Shown: positions 1 to 7,207, counted from the first letter of the stretch. The stretch is DNA of 11,986 nt from Candidatus Bipolaricaulota bacterium (GCA_014360945.1 JACIWM010000034.1:1-11986); one strand, 5' to 3'. Program-made: numbers and translations. The notes: a model not told the origin generated them from the sequence alone.

Positions 1-2
1 TG

Positions 3-746
3 GTGCTCATCGCACACATTTCAGACCTGCATGTAGGTGCAAGAAATTTCAAAGAGGATATACTACTAGAGGCTATAAGGCAGATAAATGACATGGAACC
101 TGATGTTGTTGTGGCCACGGGCGATCTAACAGACAATGGCTACTACCTAGAATTTTTACAAGTGGCAAGTTATCTTAGTAATATAGAAAGTCCCTTGGTG
201 GTCGTCCCTGGCAACCATGATGCCAGACATGTAGGCTATGAAACATTTGAAGAAATTCTAGGAGAAAAAAGAAACACTATAAATGTTAATGATGAATTGC
301 AGGTGATAGGCTTAGATAGTAGTGAACCAGACTTAGATGATGGGAAGATTGGAAGGTGGCAGCAACTATGGATGGAAAAAGAGCTTAAAAAAGCTGCTGA
401 GGCCGACATGTATAGTGTGATAGCATTACATCATCATATCATACCCGTACCGAAAACAGGACGTGAAAGGAACGTCTTAGCCGATGCAGGTGACGTTTTA
501 TGTTCCATTGTTAAAGGTGGAGCTAACCTAGTTATATGCGGCCACAAACATGTTCCACACCTATGGAGGGTTGAGGACATATTCTTCGTAACGGCTGGTA
601 CAGTAGCATCACTCAAACTTCGAGGTAAAGATATTAATTCATATAACACATATTATATCGAGGACGATATGATAGAGATAAGGTTGAATCAAGTGCAAAG
701 GAAAAGTTACCTGATGGGATCCTATAAGCTCTATTCTAAAAAATAG
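3..746 (+). CDS. Calcineurin-like metallophosphoesterase (Icc/CpdA-like)
   Basis: This 247-residue protein hydrolyses a phosphomonoester or phosphodiester at a two-metal centre; the substrate cannot be read from the sequence. All family blocks are present in order: SDLH (D8, H10), GDLTDNG (D41), GNHD (N71, H72), a triple histidine at 143-145 and GHKH (H181, H183). These are the usual ligands for two divalent metals. No signal peptide or membrane segment is seen, so it should be cytoplasmic. The GTG at position 3 is taken as start because the first beta strand of the fold begins at residue 2; its Shine-Dalgarno site would lie outside the window, so an upstream start cannot be excluded. The gene ends 12 nt before the NYN ribonuclease gene, suggesting one transcript. 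Cyclic-nucleotide phosphodiesterases (CpdA/Icc) are one branch of this family, which makes a nucleotide substrate possible but unproven. Confidence 0.87.
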   Translation: MLIAHISDLHVGARNFKEDILLEAIRQINDMEPDVVVATGDLTDNGYYLEFLQVASYLSNIESPLVVVPGNHDARHVGYETFEEILGEKRNTINVNDELQVIGLDSSEPDLDDGKIGRWQQLWMEKELKKAAEADMYSVIALHHHIIPVPKTGRERNVLADAGDVLCSIVKGGANLVICGHKHVPHLWRVEDIFFVTAGTVASLKLRGKDINSYNTYYIEDDMIEIRLNQVQRKSYLMGSYKLYSKK

Positions 747-758
747 AAAGGTGATCGA

Positions 759-1784
759 TTGAGGGTTATTATAGATGCATCCAATGTAGCTCATTCTAGG
801 AAGGGAGATGATGATAAGCCCAGGTTAGAGAATATATTAAAGGCCGCTGAAGAACTTCGTAAACTTGGATATGAGCCCGTTATAATTGCTGATGCATCAT
901 TAAAGCATGAGATCGATGATAAGGAAGAATTTAAGAAGTATCTCGAAAAGGGTGAGTTTAAGCAGGTGCCCTCCGGCACCAACGCGGATCATTTCATCTT
1001 GAAATTGGCAGAAGAGGAAGATGCTAAGATATTATCAAATGACGCCTTCAAAGAATATTCTGACGAATTCCAGGACATAAGTAGTAGAAGGATACCCTAC
1101 AATTTCAAGGAGGACAAAATAGTTATTGGCAGACCATCAAAGCCTAAAAGGGTTAAGAACATCCTCCAGAAGATCTGCGCAGAGATACTGGGAGAATTCG
1201 AGCGTAAAGGCTTCGACTATTATAAGGTTAAACGGGGCAAAAAATTAAGTGGTATAGCAATTGCAAAGGAAGCTATCGACAGGATAGAAAAAGTGGAAGA
1301 GGAAGGTCTTGAACCAAAACTTGAAGGTTTATTCATGAAATTACCCCTCTTTGACAAGTTCATGGAACTCGTTGAGGAAGCTGAAAGAACAGGGGACTTT
1401 ATAATATTTGTACTGGTAAATCCCCAAGATTATAGAGAAGTTGTCAAATATGCTGGTAACATTGCAGTGACGGTTTTTGAGCGTTTAAAATTGGATCATG
1501 CACCCCTTGTCGCTGTTAGAAATGATGTTTTCATCAAAAAGGGCCGTTTCGAGGTTAATATACTATATTCTGATGAGGTCATGGAGGAAGCACCATATGA
1601 TATCAACATAATCATCAATGACCATGACTATAATTTTGTGAAGAAGAATTCAAGGAACATTGCAAGTACTGTGGCGGCTCGCATAGGATCTTGGAGATTT
1701 CCCATAGTCTCTGTTAAGCCTAGCATGTTAATGGAAAACCCCGGAGAATTCGAAGTGATCTTGGAGAAGGGAGGAAGCAGCTGA
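759..1784 (+). CDS. NYN/PIN-domain (Zc3h12a-like) ribonuclease with duplicated C-terminal domain
   Basis: The 341-residue product has an N-terminal NYN/PIN nuclease-like domain (about 1-125) with the expected acidic residues: D6 and N9 in a DASN motif at the end of the first strand, D45, D77 in NADHF and D95 in SND. Such domains cleave RNA using one or two metal ions. A lysine-rich helical linker (about 126-200) follows. The C-terminal part contains two copies of one unit, about 215-270 and 282-336, which align without gaps at an offset of 66 residues. The start is TTG at 759: the preceding AAAGGTGATC at 747-756 matches the 16S rRNA 3' end unusually well, although spacing is short (2 nt). The protein looks cytoplasmic. 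Its stop overlaps the next start by one base (TGATG), implying translational coupling. Nuclease activity is inferred from the family; the role of the C-terminal repeats is unknown. Confidence 0.8.
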   Translation: MRVIIDASNVAHSRKGDDDKPRLENILKAAEELRKLGYEPVIIADASLKHEIDDKEEFKKYLEKGEFKQVPSGTNADHFILKLAEEEDAKILSNDAFKEYSDEFQDISSRRIPYNFKEDKIVIGRPSKPKRVKNILQKICAEILGEFERKGFDYYKVKRGKKLSGIAIAKEAIDRIEKVEEEGLEPKLEGLFMKLPLFDKFMELVEEAERTGDFIIFVLVNPQDYREVVKYAGNIAVTVFERLKLDHAPLVAVRNDVFIKKGRFEVNILYSDEVMEEAPYDINIIINDHDYNFVKKNSRNIASTVAARIGSWRFPIVSVKPSMLMENPGEFEVILEKGGSS

Positions 1785-2989
1785 TGCTGACAGAGCATAT
1801 CCTCCGAGCACTACTAGGTTTATTATTAAAAAAGAAAGTTTTGGGCATAGGCACCAAATATTCTCCCAACAATGCCAGTGAACGTGAATACGTTGACATG
1901 ATAAACTATACAAGGACAATGCTCATAGAAATAAAAAAAGCAAATATAAACAGCCAAAACATCTTCAAGAATCTTATAAGAGAGGTTGGCTCTGAGAACA
2001 TCCCCCCCACTAGGAGATTCATTGAATTAAAACCACCACTGGACAAGGTAGATGAATATGCCCTTTTCAGTAACATTATAATAGGCAGCGACCGTTACCT
2101 CTACCTAGAAGTCTTTAACAAGGCCAAAATAATCAACGATTTCATAAAACTCCTAAGAAAAGAAAAAGGGGATATTGTTGAAAAAAGTCCCACAGAAGTC
2201 CTTGCACGACTCCCTTCAAAGAATGATGCTATAAGGGCTGCTATAAAACTTATAGGATTGGCTAGTGCCAAGAAGATTAATGTTAGAGCTGCTGTGGGGA
2301 TGACAGGAGCCGCTGCAATAGAAAGATCCATAGAATTAAACGAAAAAATCGGCGAAGTCCCAGGAGTGGGCTTCACAAAACTCGGCGGCGAATTCGCCCT
2401 CATATTCCCAAAAACATTCACCCCAAAGGAGGGTGAACCATCACCTCATGACAATTACCTTTTCATTGACGTTATCAACTCCACAAAATTTATCGAAGAA
2501 CATGGCAAAGAAGCCCTAGTCGAAATAATGAACGACATCAAAAATTACATCGAAAAGGAATGTAAAGGGAAAATCGAAGGTTACAAGGAAGGTGGTGATG
2601 ACATAATCGCCAACCTACCAAGTAAAGACATGGCACTAAAAGCCACAATAGATGCCGCATGGCACGCACTTGCAAACGGTGCAAAAATAAGAGCAGGTAT
2701 AGGTAAAACGAGAAGAGAAGCAGCTGAAAGAGCACACCTCGCAGATGATATAAAATTGTGGAACCCTGCCACTCTCATAATATTCGATGTTGCAGATGGA
2801 CTCTACGGTTATTTCATCCCCAACCCTTTTACAAGGGCCATAATAGATTACTTATTCACTAGAAAGTCAAGACTCATCATAATATTCATTTTCGTTTTTA
2901 TAGCAACCTTCTTAGGTTGGAACCTTGGATACTGGCAACTAGGAGTACTCGCAATACTACTAACAGTATTGTATGGGGCCACTACCTAG
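1784..2989 (+). CDS. Membrane-anchored protein with tandem nucleotidyl-cyclase/GGDEF-like palm domains
   Basis: This 401-residue protein seems to carry two palm-type domains. Domain 2 (about 224-335) reads like a class III cyclase or GTP cyclohydrolase III half: first strand LFIDVINST with D229, a hairpin with GGDD at 270-273, then LPSK (278-281), a helix, and IRAGIG (302-307) followed by an alanine-rich LADD helix. Domain 1 (about 103-190) has the same plan (YLEVF with E109, LPSK at 143-146, VRAAVG at 167-172) but lacks GGDD. LPSK and the RAxxG strand sit at the same 135-residue offset in both halves. Two hydrophobic helices (about 363-379 and 383-398) follow a basic TRKSR stretch, so the catalytic part should face the cytoplasm. 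The cyclase Asn/Arg signature after the last strand is not evident, so cyclase, cyclohydrolase or binding function is open. ATG 1784 overlaps the upstream stop by 1 nt and has GGGAGGA just before it. Confidence 0.65.
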   Translation: MLTEHILRALLGLLLKKKVLGIGTKYSPNNASEREYVDMINYTRTMLIEIKKANINSQNIFKNLIREVGSENIPPTRRFIELKPPLDKVDEYALFSNIIIGSDRYLYLEVFNKAKIINDFIKLLRKEKGDIVEKSPTEVLARLPSKNDAIRAAIKLIGLASAKKINVRAAVGMTGAAAIERSIELNEKIGEVPGVGFTKLGGEFALIFPKTFTPKEGEPSPHDNYLFIDVINSTKFIEEHGKEALVEIMNDIKNYIEKECKGKIEGYKEGGDDIIANLPSKDMALKATIDAAWHALANGAKIRAGIGKTRREAAERAHLADDIKLWNPATLIIFDVADGLYGYFIPNPFTRAIIDYLFTRKSRLIIIFIFVFIATFLGWNLGYWQLGVLAILLTVLYGATT

Positions 2990-3022
2990 GAAATCCTACT
3001 CATATTCCCCCATATAATCTTA

Positions 3023-3050
3023 AACTATTTAAAGGATTATCTATAATATA
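3023..3050 (+). promoter_or_regulatory. Candidate promoter for the small surface-protein gene and argJ
   Basis: The 63-bp gap after the palm-protein gene is very AT-rich and contains ACTATTTAAAGG (from about 3023) and CTATAATATAG (about 3040-3050). The first is placed so that transcription would begin near 3050, leaving a leader of about 15-20 nt that still includes the GGGGAG ribosome site at 3055-3060. An alternative TATA element cannot be ruled out. Confidence 0.35.
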
Positions 3051-3067
3051 GTTTGGGGAGTTTTACA

Positions 3068-3307
3068 ATGCGGCCTGAAACTGAAGCTAAAATAATGGTT
3101 GCCCTTTTAATTTCATTGATAGCATTTGGTTGCGGCTCTTGTCTAGGGATAATATTAGCAATATCACCCGAGAATATCACCCCAGAAACCGCCCATAACA
3201 ATGCAAGCCTAGAGACCCCAAATCCAACCCAAACGTCAAATCAGATTAACGAGACGATTACAAGTAACATGACGAATCCCGACGAATATAACCCCATAAG
3301 AACGTGA
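3068..3307 (+). CDS. Small predicted surface-anchored protein rich in N-glycosylation sequons
   Basis: I do not recognise this 79-residue protein. Residues 1-8 are charged, 9-32 form one hydrophobic segment with two cysteines (C22, C25), and the remaining 47 residues are polar, rich in Asn, Thr, Pro and Glu. This is the layout of a signal-anchored protein with a short external tail. The tail has four N-X-S/T sequons (N36, N45, N61, N67), so it may be N-glycosylated by the archaeal AglB pathway. C22 sits in AFGC, a poor lipobox match, so a lipoprotein is less likely. The start is ATG 3068, with GGGGAG at 3055-3060 at proper spacing; an in-frame TTG at 3053 would precede that site and is rejected. 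The stop lies 33 nt before argJ, so the two may share a transcript, with no evident functional link. Confidence 0.6.
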   Translation: MRPETEAKIMVALLISLIAFGCGSCLGIILAISPENITPETAHNNASLETPNPTQTSNQINETITSNMTNPDEYNPIRT

Positions 3308-3340
3308 CTAATCGTCCTTGGATGGCTAGGAGGATCATCC

Positions 3341-4534
3341 ATGAAGATAATAGAGGGTGGAGTATGCGCTGTAGATAACATACTCGCCGGAGGATCCAGA
3401 AAAGGAAAGTATGGTCTTGGCATATTATATACTGGTGAAAGCACTGCAGCGGCCGTCTTCACATCTAACAAGATAAAGGCCGAACCACTAAAATTAACCA
3501 TGAAAAACCTAGAAGATGGAAGACTATCAGCCATCATAGCCAACAGTGGTAATGCAAATTGCTTCACAGGCCCAGAGGGCATGAGGGACGCTCATAGGAT
3601 GGTTGAACTAGCAGCAGAGGGTCTTTCAGTCCCAGAAGATAGGGTTGCTGTGGCCTCCACGGGCGTCATAGGCAGAAAAATGCCCATGAACATAATAGAA
3701 CCACTCACCCAAAAGGTTCTAAAAGGCCTTGAAAATTCACCCAGGGGGTCCAGAAGATTTGCAGAGGCCATAATGACCACTGACACGTTCCCCAAGGAAT
3801 TCGCGGTTGAATTTGAACTTGAAGATGGTAGCACAGCCAAGATAGGTGGTGTGGCCAAAGGCTCTGGTATGATAGCTCCTAACATGGCCACAATGCTTTC
3901 CTTCATAACCACTGATGTGAGGGCATCATCATCACAGTTAAAAGATGCTCTTAAGAGAGCCGTGGATGAAACCTTTAACATGCTAATAGTTGATGGTGAT
4001 GAAAGCACCAACGACATGGTCATATTAACAGCAACTGGAAAATCAGGAAAAATAGATGATAACTTCCAAAAAGCATTAAACTTAACATGCAGGGAACTAG
4101 CGAAGATGATAGCAAAGGATGGTGAAGGAGCAACAAAGTACATGGAAGTGAAAGTCCTAAACGCCAGATCCTCAAAGGATGCTAAAATGGCCGCTAGGAC
4201 GGTTGCAGGATCCCCACTCGTCAAAACAGCATTATTTGGGGCTGATCCGAACTGGGGGAGGATCGTAGCAGCAATAGGACGCTCAAAGGCCACTATAGAA
4301 GAGGAAAAAATGTCCATCATCCTGGAGGGTGAAAACAGAAAAATAGACCTCATAAGAGAAGGTGAAATCATAGCCTCTGAAGATAGTGAAGAACTTAAAA
4401 TTGCAAGAGATCTTATGAAAGAAGATAAAATAAGAATAATCATAGACTTGGGCATCGGCGAAGAAACCGCAAAAGCCTATGGTTGCGACCTAACCTATGA
4501 TTATGTGAAGATAAATGCAGAATATACAACATAG
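3341..4534 (+). CDS. argJ: Glutamate N-acetyltransferase / ornithine acetyltransferase ArgJ
   Basis: ArgJ transfers the acetyl group of N-acetylornithine to glutamate, recycling it in cyclic arginine biosynthesis; some members also use acetyl-CoA. The 397-residue length is typical. The self-cleavage motif is intact: KGSGM at 173-177, then APNMATML, with T184 as the new N-terminal nucleophile after cleavage of the A183-T184 bond, giving alpha and beta chains. NSGNAN (68-73), which helps form the oxyanion hole region, and GADPNWGRI near residue 300 are also present. The start ATG 3341 has a perfect AGGAGG at 3328-3333. From published work on the Methanocaldococcus enzyme, methanogen ArgJ may be monofunctional (ornithine acetyltransferase only); this cannot be decided here. 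argB follows 6 nt later, so the two are co-transcribed. Cytoplasmic. Confidence 0.96.
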   Translation: MKIIEGGVCAVDNILAGGSRKGKYGLGILYTGESTAAAVFTSNKIKAEPLKLTMKNLEDGRLSAIIANSGNANCFTGPEGMRDAHRMVELAAEGLSVPEDRVAVASTGVIGRKMPMNIIEPLTQKVLKGLENSPRGSRRFAEAIMTTDTFPKEFAVEFELEDGSTAKIGGVAKGSGMIAPNMATMLSFITTDVRASSSQLKDALKRAVDETFNMLIVDGDESTNDMVILTATGKSGKIDDNFQKALNLTCRELAKMIAKDGEGATKYMEVKVLNARSSKDAKMAARTVAGSPLVKTALFGADPNWGRIVAAIGRSKATIEEEKMSIILEGENRKIDLIREGEIIASEDSEELKIARDLMKEDKIRIIIDLGIGEETAKAYGCDLTYDYVKINAEYTT

Positions 4535-4540
4535 GATGCG

Positions 4541-5431
4541 ATGAAAATGAAAACAGTGAAAATCCTTGTAGAAGCCCTACCATACATTAAAAGATTCCAT
4601 GGAAAAAAGATCCTAATAAAATATGGTGGACATGCCATGATACAAGAGGAGGCCATGGACTCCACAGCAAGGGACACCGTACTCCTAAAATATGTGGGGA
4701 TGGAACCAATCGTAGTCCATGGTGGAGGACCTGAAATATCCCGTGCAATGAATAAGATGGGGAAAAAACCCAAATTCATCCAAGGTTTAAGGGTGACAGA
4801 TGAAGAGACAATGGATATAGTTAAAATGGTCCTGGTCGGTAAAATAAACACGAGCATAGTATCAAAGATATGCTTCCATGGAGGCAAAGGCATAGGATTA
4901 TCCGGCAAGGATAGCCAACTCCTACTCGCCAAGAAAAAAGCACCCCATATAATCAAGGATGAAAAAACCGGCCAAGAACAGGAAATAGACCTTGGACTAG
5001 TCGGTGAAATAGAATCCGTCAACCCTGAAATATTAGAGATACTGACAAGTAACGGGTACATACCTATAATCTCACCCATAGGAATCGACAAAAATGCTGA
5101 AACCTTAAATTTGAATGCAGATACCGTTGCGGGTGAAGTGGCCGCAGAGATTGGCGCGGAGAAACTTATAATATTAACAGACGTCCCAGGAATCCTAGAA
5201 GACCCTGAAGACCCTGAAACTTTAATAGAAAAGGTTAGTATAAGCAAATTGGATGAACTCATCAAAGATGGTGTCATAAAAGGTGGCATGCTCCCCAAGG
5301 CCCTTACATGTATCCAAGCAATAAGAGATGGGGTCTCATCAGCACATATCATCGATGGAAGAATTCAACACTCCTTATTATTAGAAATTTTCACAAAAAA
5401 AGGTATAGGGACCATGATAACAAAATCTTGA
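4541..5431 (+). CDS. argB: Acetylglutamate kinase ArgB
   Basis: ArgB phosphorylates N-acetylglutamate with ATP, the second arginine-pathway step. The amino-acid-kinase landmarks are present: IKYGGHAM with K27, VHGGGP at 59-64, the GLRVTD strand, LSGKDSQLL around 120-127 with K123, NADTVAGEVAAEI, and LTDVPGI near the ATP site. At 296 residues it carries the extra N-terminal helix (about 6-20, LVEALPYIKRF) and the C-terminal FTKKGIGTMI segment seen in arginine-inhibited kinases such as those of Thermotoga and Pseudomonas, and absent from the short E. coli enzyme. Feedback inhibition by arginine is therefore likely (inference). Start: ATG 4541 or 4547 in the same frame. The only ribosome-site candidate, AGGATG at 4533-4538, is better spaced for 4547, which would shorten the protein by two residues. 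Confidence 0.96.
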   Translation: MKMKTVKILVEALPYIKRFHGKKILIKYGGHAMIQEEAMDSTARDTVLLKYVGMEPIVVHGGGPEISRAMNKMGKKPKFIQGLRVTDEETMDIVKMVLVGKINTSIVSKICFHGGKGIGLSGKDSQLLLAKKKAPHIIKDEKTGQEQEIDLGLVGEIESVNPEILEILTSNGYIPIISPIGIDKNAETLNLNADTVAGEVAAEIGAEKLIILTDVPGILEDPEDPETLIEKVSISKLDELIKDGVIKGGMLPKALTCIQAIRDGVSSAHIIDGRIQHSLLLEIFTKKGIGTMITKS

Positions 5432-5505
5432 GTCTAAAAGACCCCCCATAATACATTGGATGAAACGCATCATTATCAAGGTTTAACTCATTTTCCCAGA
5501 TTTCC

Positions 5506-5565
5506 AACCCCACATCATCTATTTGAAGCAATACCTACCTGATAATCTCCATTTCATGTGGGGTT
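5506..5565. repeat. 10-bp perfect inverted repeat between convergent argB and acyltransferase genes
   Basis: AACCCCACAT at 5506-5515 is perfectly inverted at 5556-5565 (ATGTGGGGTT), separated by 40 nt; beyond one mismatch two further pairs can form. It lies in the 183-bp gap between the ends of argB and the acyltransferase gene. It could fold in either transcript and act in termination or 3'-end stability, but no long T-tract follows on either strand, so the role is uncertain. Confidence 0.5.
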
Positions 5566-5614
5566 TGATTTCAATCTTGAATTATACATGAATACTATAC
5601 CATAGTTAATGCTA

Positions 5615-6715
5615 TTAGCCTTTGATCCCGAATAGGAATCGGAATCCCTTGATTCTTCTAACCACTTCAATGGTGGCTATGGTAAATATGAAACCAAGGC
5701 ACATGATTAAGATTATCTGGAGGGGTATCTGGTTGGGTATCCACTTCATGATGTAATATGCGAAGATGTTGATCCAAGCCAAATGGAAAATGTAAATGGG
5801 GAAGGAAACTGCCGAAAGGTAGAGTGTTTTTAGGTTTTTAAATTCTAGGTAATGTTTACCCATTCCCATCACACCAAGGACCCCCAGCCACATTATAGAA
5901 TTTTCAAATATTTTCATTATAAATGCGCCTAGAATCGACTGAAAACTGAATTCAGTGTTAGAGCTTCCTGTGGAATCTAAGTTAGGTACACTTATCAAAA
6001 GATAGAGGACGATTATAGCTAGAAATGAGATGAAAAGCGGCCACCTTTTATCCTCCAATTTTCGCTGGACTTCTTCATTAGCTAATAGAAAGTAACCAAA
6101 AATAAAAACTAAAAAGAACTGTACTATGCTTTTTTCAGGGTATAAATTCAGGAAAAAGCTGCCAAAGGCTAAAGGGATGATCAGTAATAATAATTTGGGT
6201 ATGGTCACATTTTCTGGGAAAATTTTCCATTTTCCATTTTTATACTTCATGATAATGGGAAGTGCAACAAGGGACACTATAAAGAGATATAAGAGGAACC
6301 ATAAGTGGCCTATAATTAATCCTGACTTTAAATTGGGCAACCAGTGAGTGAAGAAATCCCAACAAAAGGCGAAGAAACTTCCAGTATATCCGCTGTAAAG
6401 TGAACCAAAATATACACTTACTGGTATCACTAAGATGATCCCTGCTACTGTGGGAATCAATAGTTTTGATATTCTTTCTTTCAGATATTCACCTGCACTT
6501 CTCTTTTTCAATGAGTAATATGTGGCTATTCCTGCTATGGTGAAAAGTAATTGCATAAACCAGGGCGCAAGACTCAAGATGAATGTATTGGCAATAACAG
6601 AATTCGCGGCATGGAAATAATAGGATCCAATATTGCTGTAGATGAGTAAAACATGATATGGGAACAGCAACAAAATTATAAGCCAGCGCAGATTATCAAG
6701 ATAATATTTCCTCAT
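5615..6715 (-). CDS. Acyltransferase-3 family integral membrane protein (OafA/YrhL-like)
   Basis: Members of this family acylate sugars or other surface molecules within the membrane. The 366-residue protein has about ten hydrophobic segments across its length. It opens with YYLDNLRW (R10) and FPYH (H21), the Arg and His block typical of the family near the first membrane helix. It continues with LKERISKLLIP (R81) after the second helix and GHLWFL (H137), another family landmark. There is no extra C-terminal SGNH hydrolase domain, so this is the membrane-only form; the acceptor is unknown. The start at 6715 has GGAG (plus positions 6724-6727) 8 nt upstream. It is the only minus-strand gene between argB and aksF, and a long non-coding stretch with repeats lies upstream, suggesting an accessory insertion. 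Possible roles in surface polysaccharide or pseudomurein-associated glycan modification are guesses. Confidence 0.85.
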   Translation of the reverse strand: MRKYYLDNLRWLIILLLFPYHVLLIYSNIGSYYFHAANSVIANTFILSLAPWFMQLLFTIAGIATYYSLKKRSAGEYLKERISKLLIPTVAGIILVIPVSVYFGSLYSGYTGSFFAFCWDFFTHWLPNLKSGLIIGHLWFLLYLFIVSLVALPIIMKYKNGKWKIFPENVTIPKLLLLIIPLAFGSFFLNLYPEKSIVQFFLVFIFGYFLLANEEVQRKLEDKRWPLFISFLAIIVLYLLISVPNLDSTGSSNTEFSFQSILGAFIMKIFENSIMWLGVLGVMGMGKHYLEFKNLKTLYLSAVSFPIYIFHLAWINIFAYYIMKWIPNQIPLQIILIMCLGFIFTIATIEVVRRIKGFRFLFGIKG

Positions 6716-6765
6716 TTATAGTGCTCCATGTGACTAAATCAGGTCATTTCTGTTCATTATCCAGG

Positions 6766-6794
6766 TAAGTGATGAAATAATATTAAATGTTTTA
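6766..6794. repeat. 29-bp direct repeat, copy 1
   Basis: This copy matches positions 6829-6857 at 28 of 29 bases; the only difference is T6778 against C6841. It begins TAAGTGATGAAA and ends AAATGTTTTA. The two copies are separated by 34 bp of unrelated and more GC-rich sequence, which is CRISPR-like geometry. No third copy is found one period (63 bp) to either side. It could equally be a duplicated regulatory element of the acyltransferase gene. Confidence 0.75.
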
Positions 6795-6828
6795 CCAATT
6801 GGGGGAGTCGCGGGTGTTTCTAATCGCA

Positions 6829-6857
6829 TAAGTGATGAAACAATATTAAATGTTTTA
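6829..6857. repeat. 29-bp direct repeat, copy 2
   Basis: Second copy of the repeat at 6766-6794, with one mismatch. On its right it runs into TATAAATAGTATATAAAT, which contains TATA-like elements on both strands, so this copy lies just downstream of a plausible minus-strand promoter for the acyltransferase gene. Confidence 0.75.
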
Positions 6858-7155
6858 TAAATAGTATATAAATCTCACTGATATGGGTAGCGTCTAAACC
6901 ATATAATAAGTAATTATTTTTTTAGAATTTAAAGCAGCCAAGGACATGGAGACTTATCTTAATACTGAACAGATTTTTAATTGGAATACAATCCTTTTTT
7001 TTCTTCGCTAGGCCTGCCATTGAACTTTATCAAATGCTGGGGGTGATGAATATATAATTAAAGTAGTTTCTTGATCTTTGACACAAGAAAAGGTTGGATC
7101 TCGAAATAAAAATATTTTATTGAAATCCCTGCTGAGAATCATGGCAATTCCAAGT

Positions 7156-7184
7156 GCTTGAAATTGGGGGGGACGATTTCAAGC
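7156..7184. repeat. Strong hairpin with G-rich loop
   Basis: GCTTGAAAT at 7156-7164 is perfectly inverted as ATTTCAAGC at 7176-7184. In RNA read from the plus strand, one U-G and one G-C pair extend the stem to 11 bp, closing a 7-nt loop of six G and one A. It lies about 95-120 bp downstream of the aksF stop. A terminator, mRNA 3' element or unannotated small RNA are possible; no open frame explains it. Confidence 0.6.
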
Positions 7185-7194
7185 CAGTTAATAT

Positions 7195-7207
7195 AAAAAA
7201 CTTATCT
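7195..7207 (-). terminator. Possible aksF terminator
   Basis: Read on the minus strand, a small CTTAGATAAG element (4-bp arms) is followed directly by six T (plus A-tract 7195-7200), about 75 nt past the aksF stop. T-tracts terminate archaeal transcripts, but the stem is weak. Confidence 0.3.

Noticed and set aside
3592..4455. Long open frame antisense to argJ (287 codons)
   Set aside because: Its Ser/Ile-rich composition is typical of a reverse-strand shadow; the sense frame is an intact, conserved ArgJ, and no ribosome site supports it.
4501..5352. Long open frame antisense to argB (283 codons)
   Set aside because: The sense frame is an intact ArgB; the antisense protein has Ser/Pro-rich shadow composition and no recognisable domain.
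5564..5578. GATTTCAATC resembling the end of a Methanothermobacter CRISPR repeat
   Set aside because: Only about ten bases match from memory and there is no repeat unit around it.
6769..6881. Possible C/D box small RNA (GTGATGA at 6769-6775 and 6832-6838, CTGA at 6878-6881)
   Set aside because: Distances between the boxes are far longer than the 10-15 nt guides of archaeal C/D RNAs and no internal D' box fits; the motifs are part of the direct repeat.
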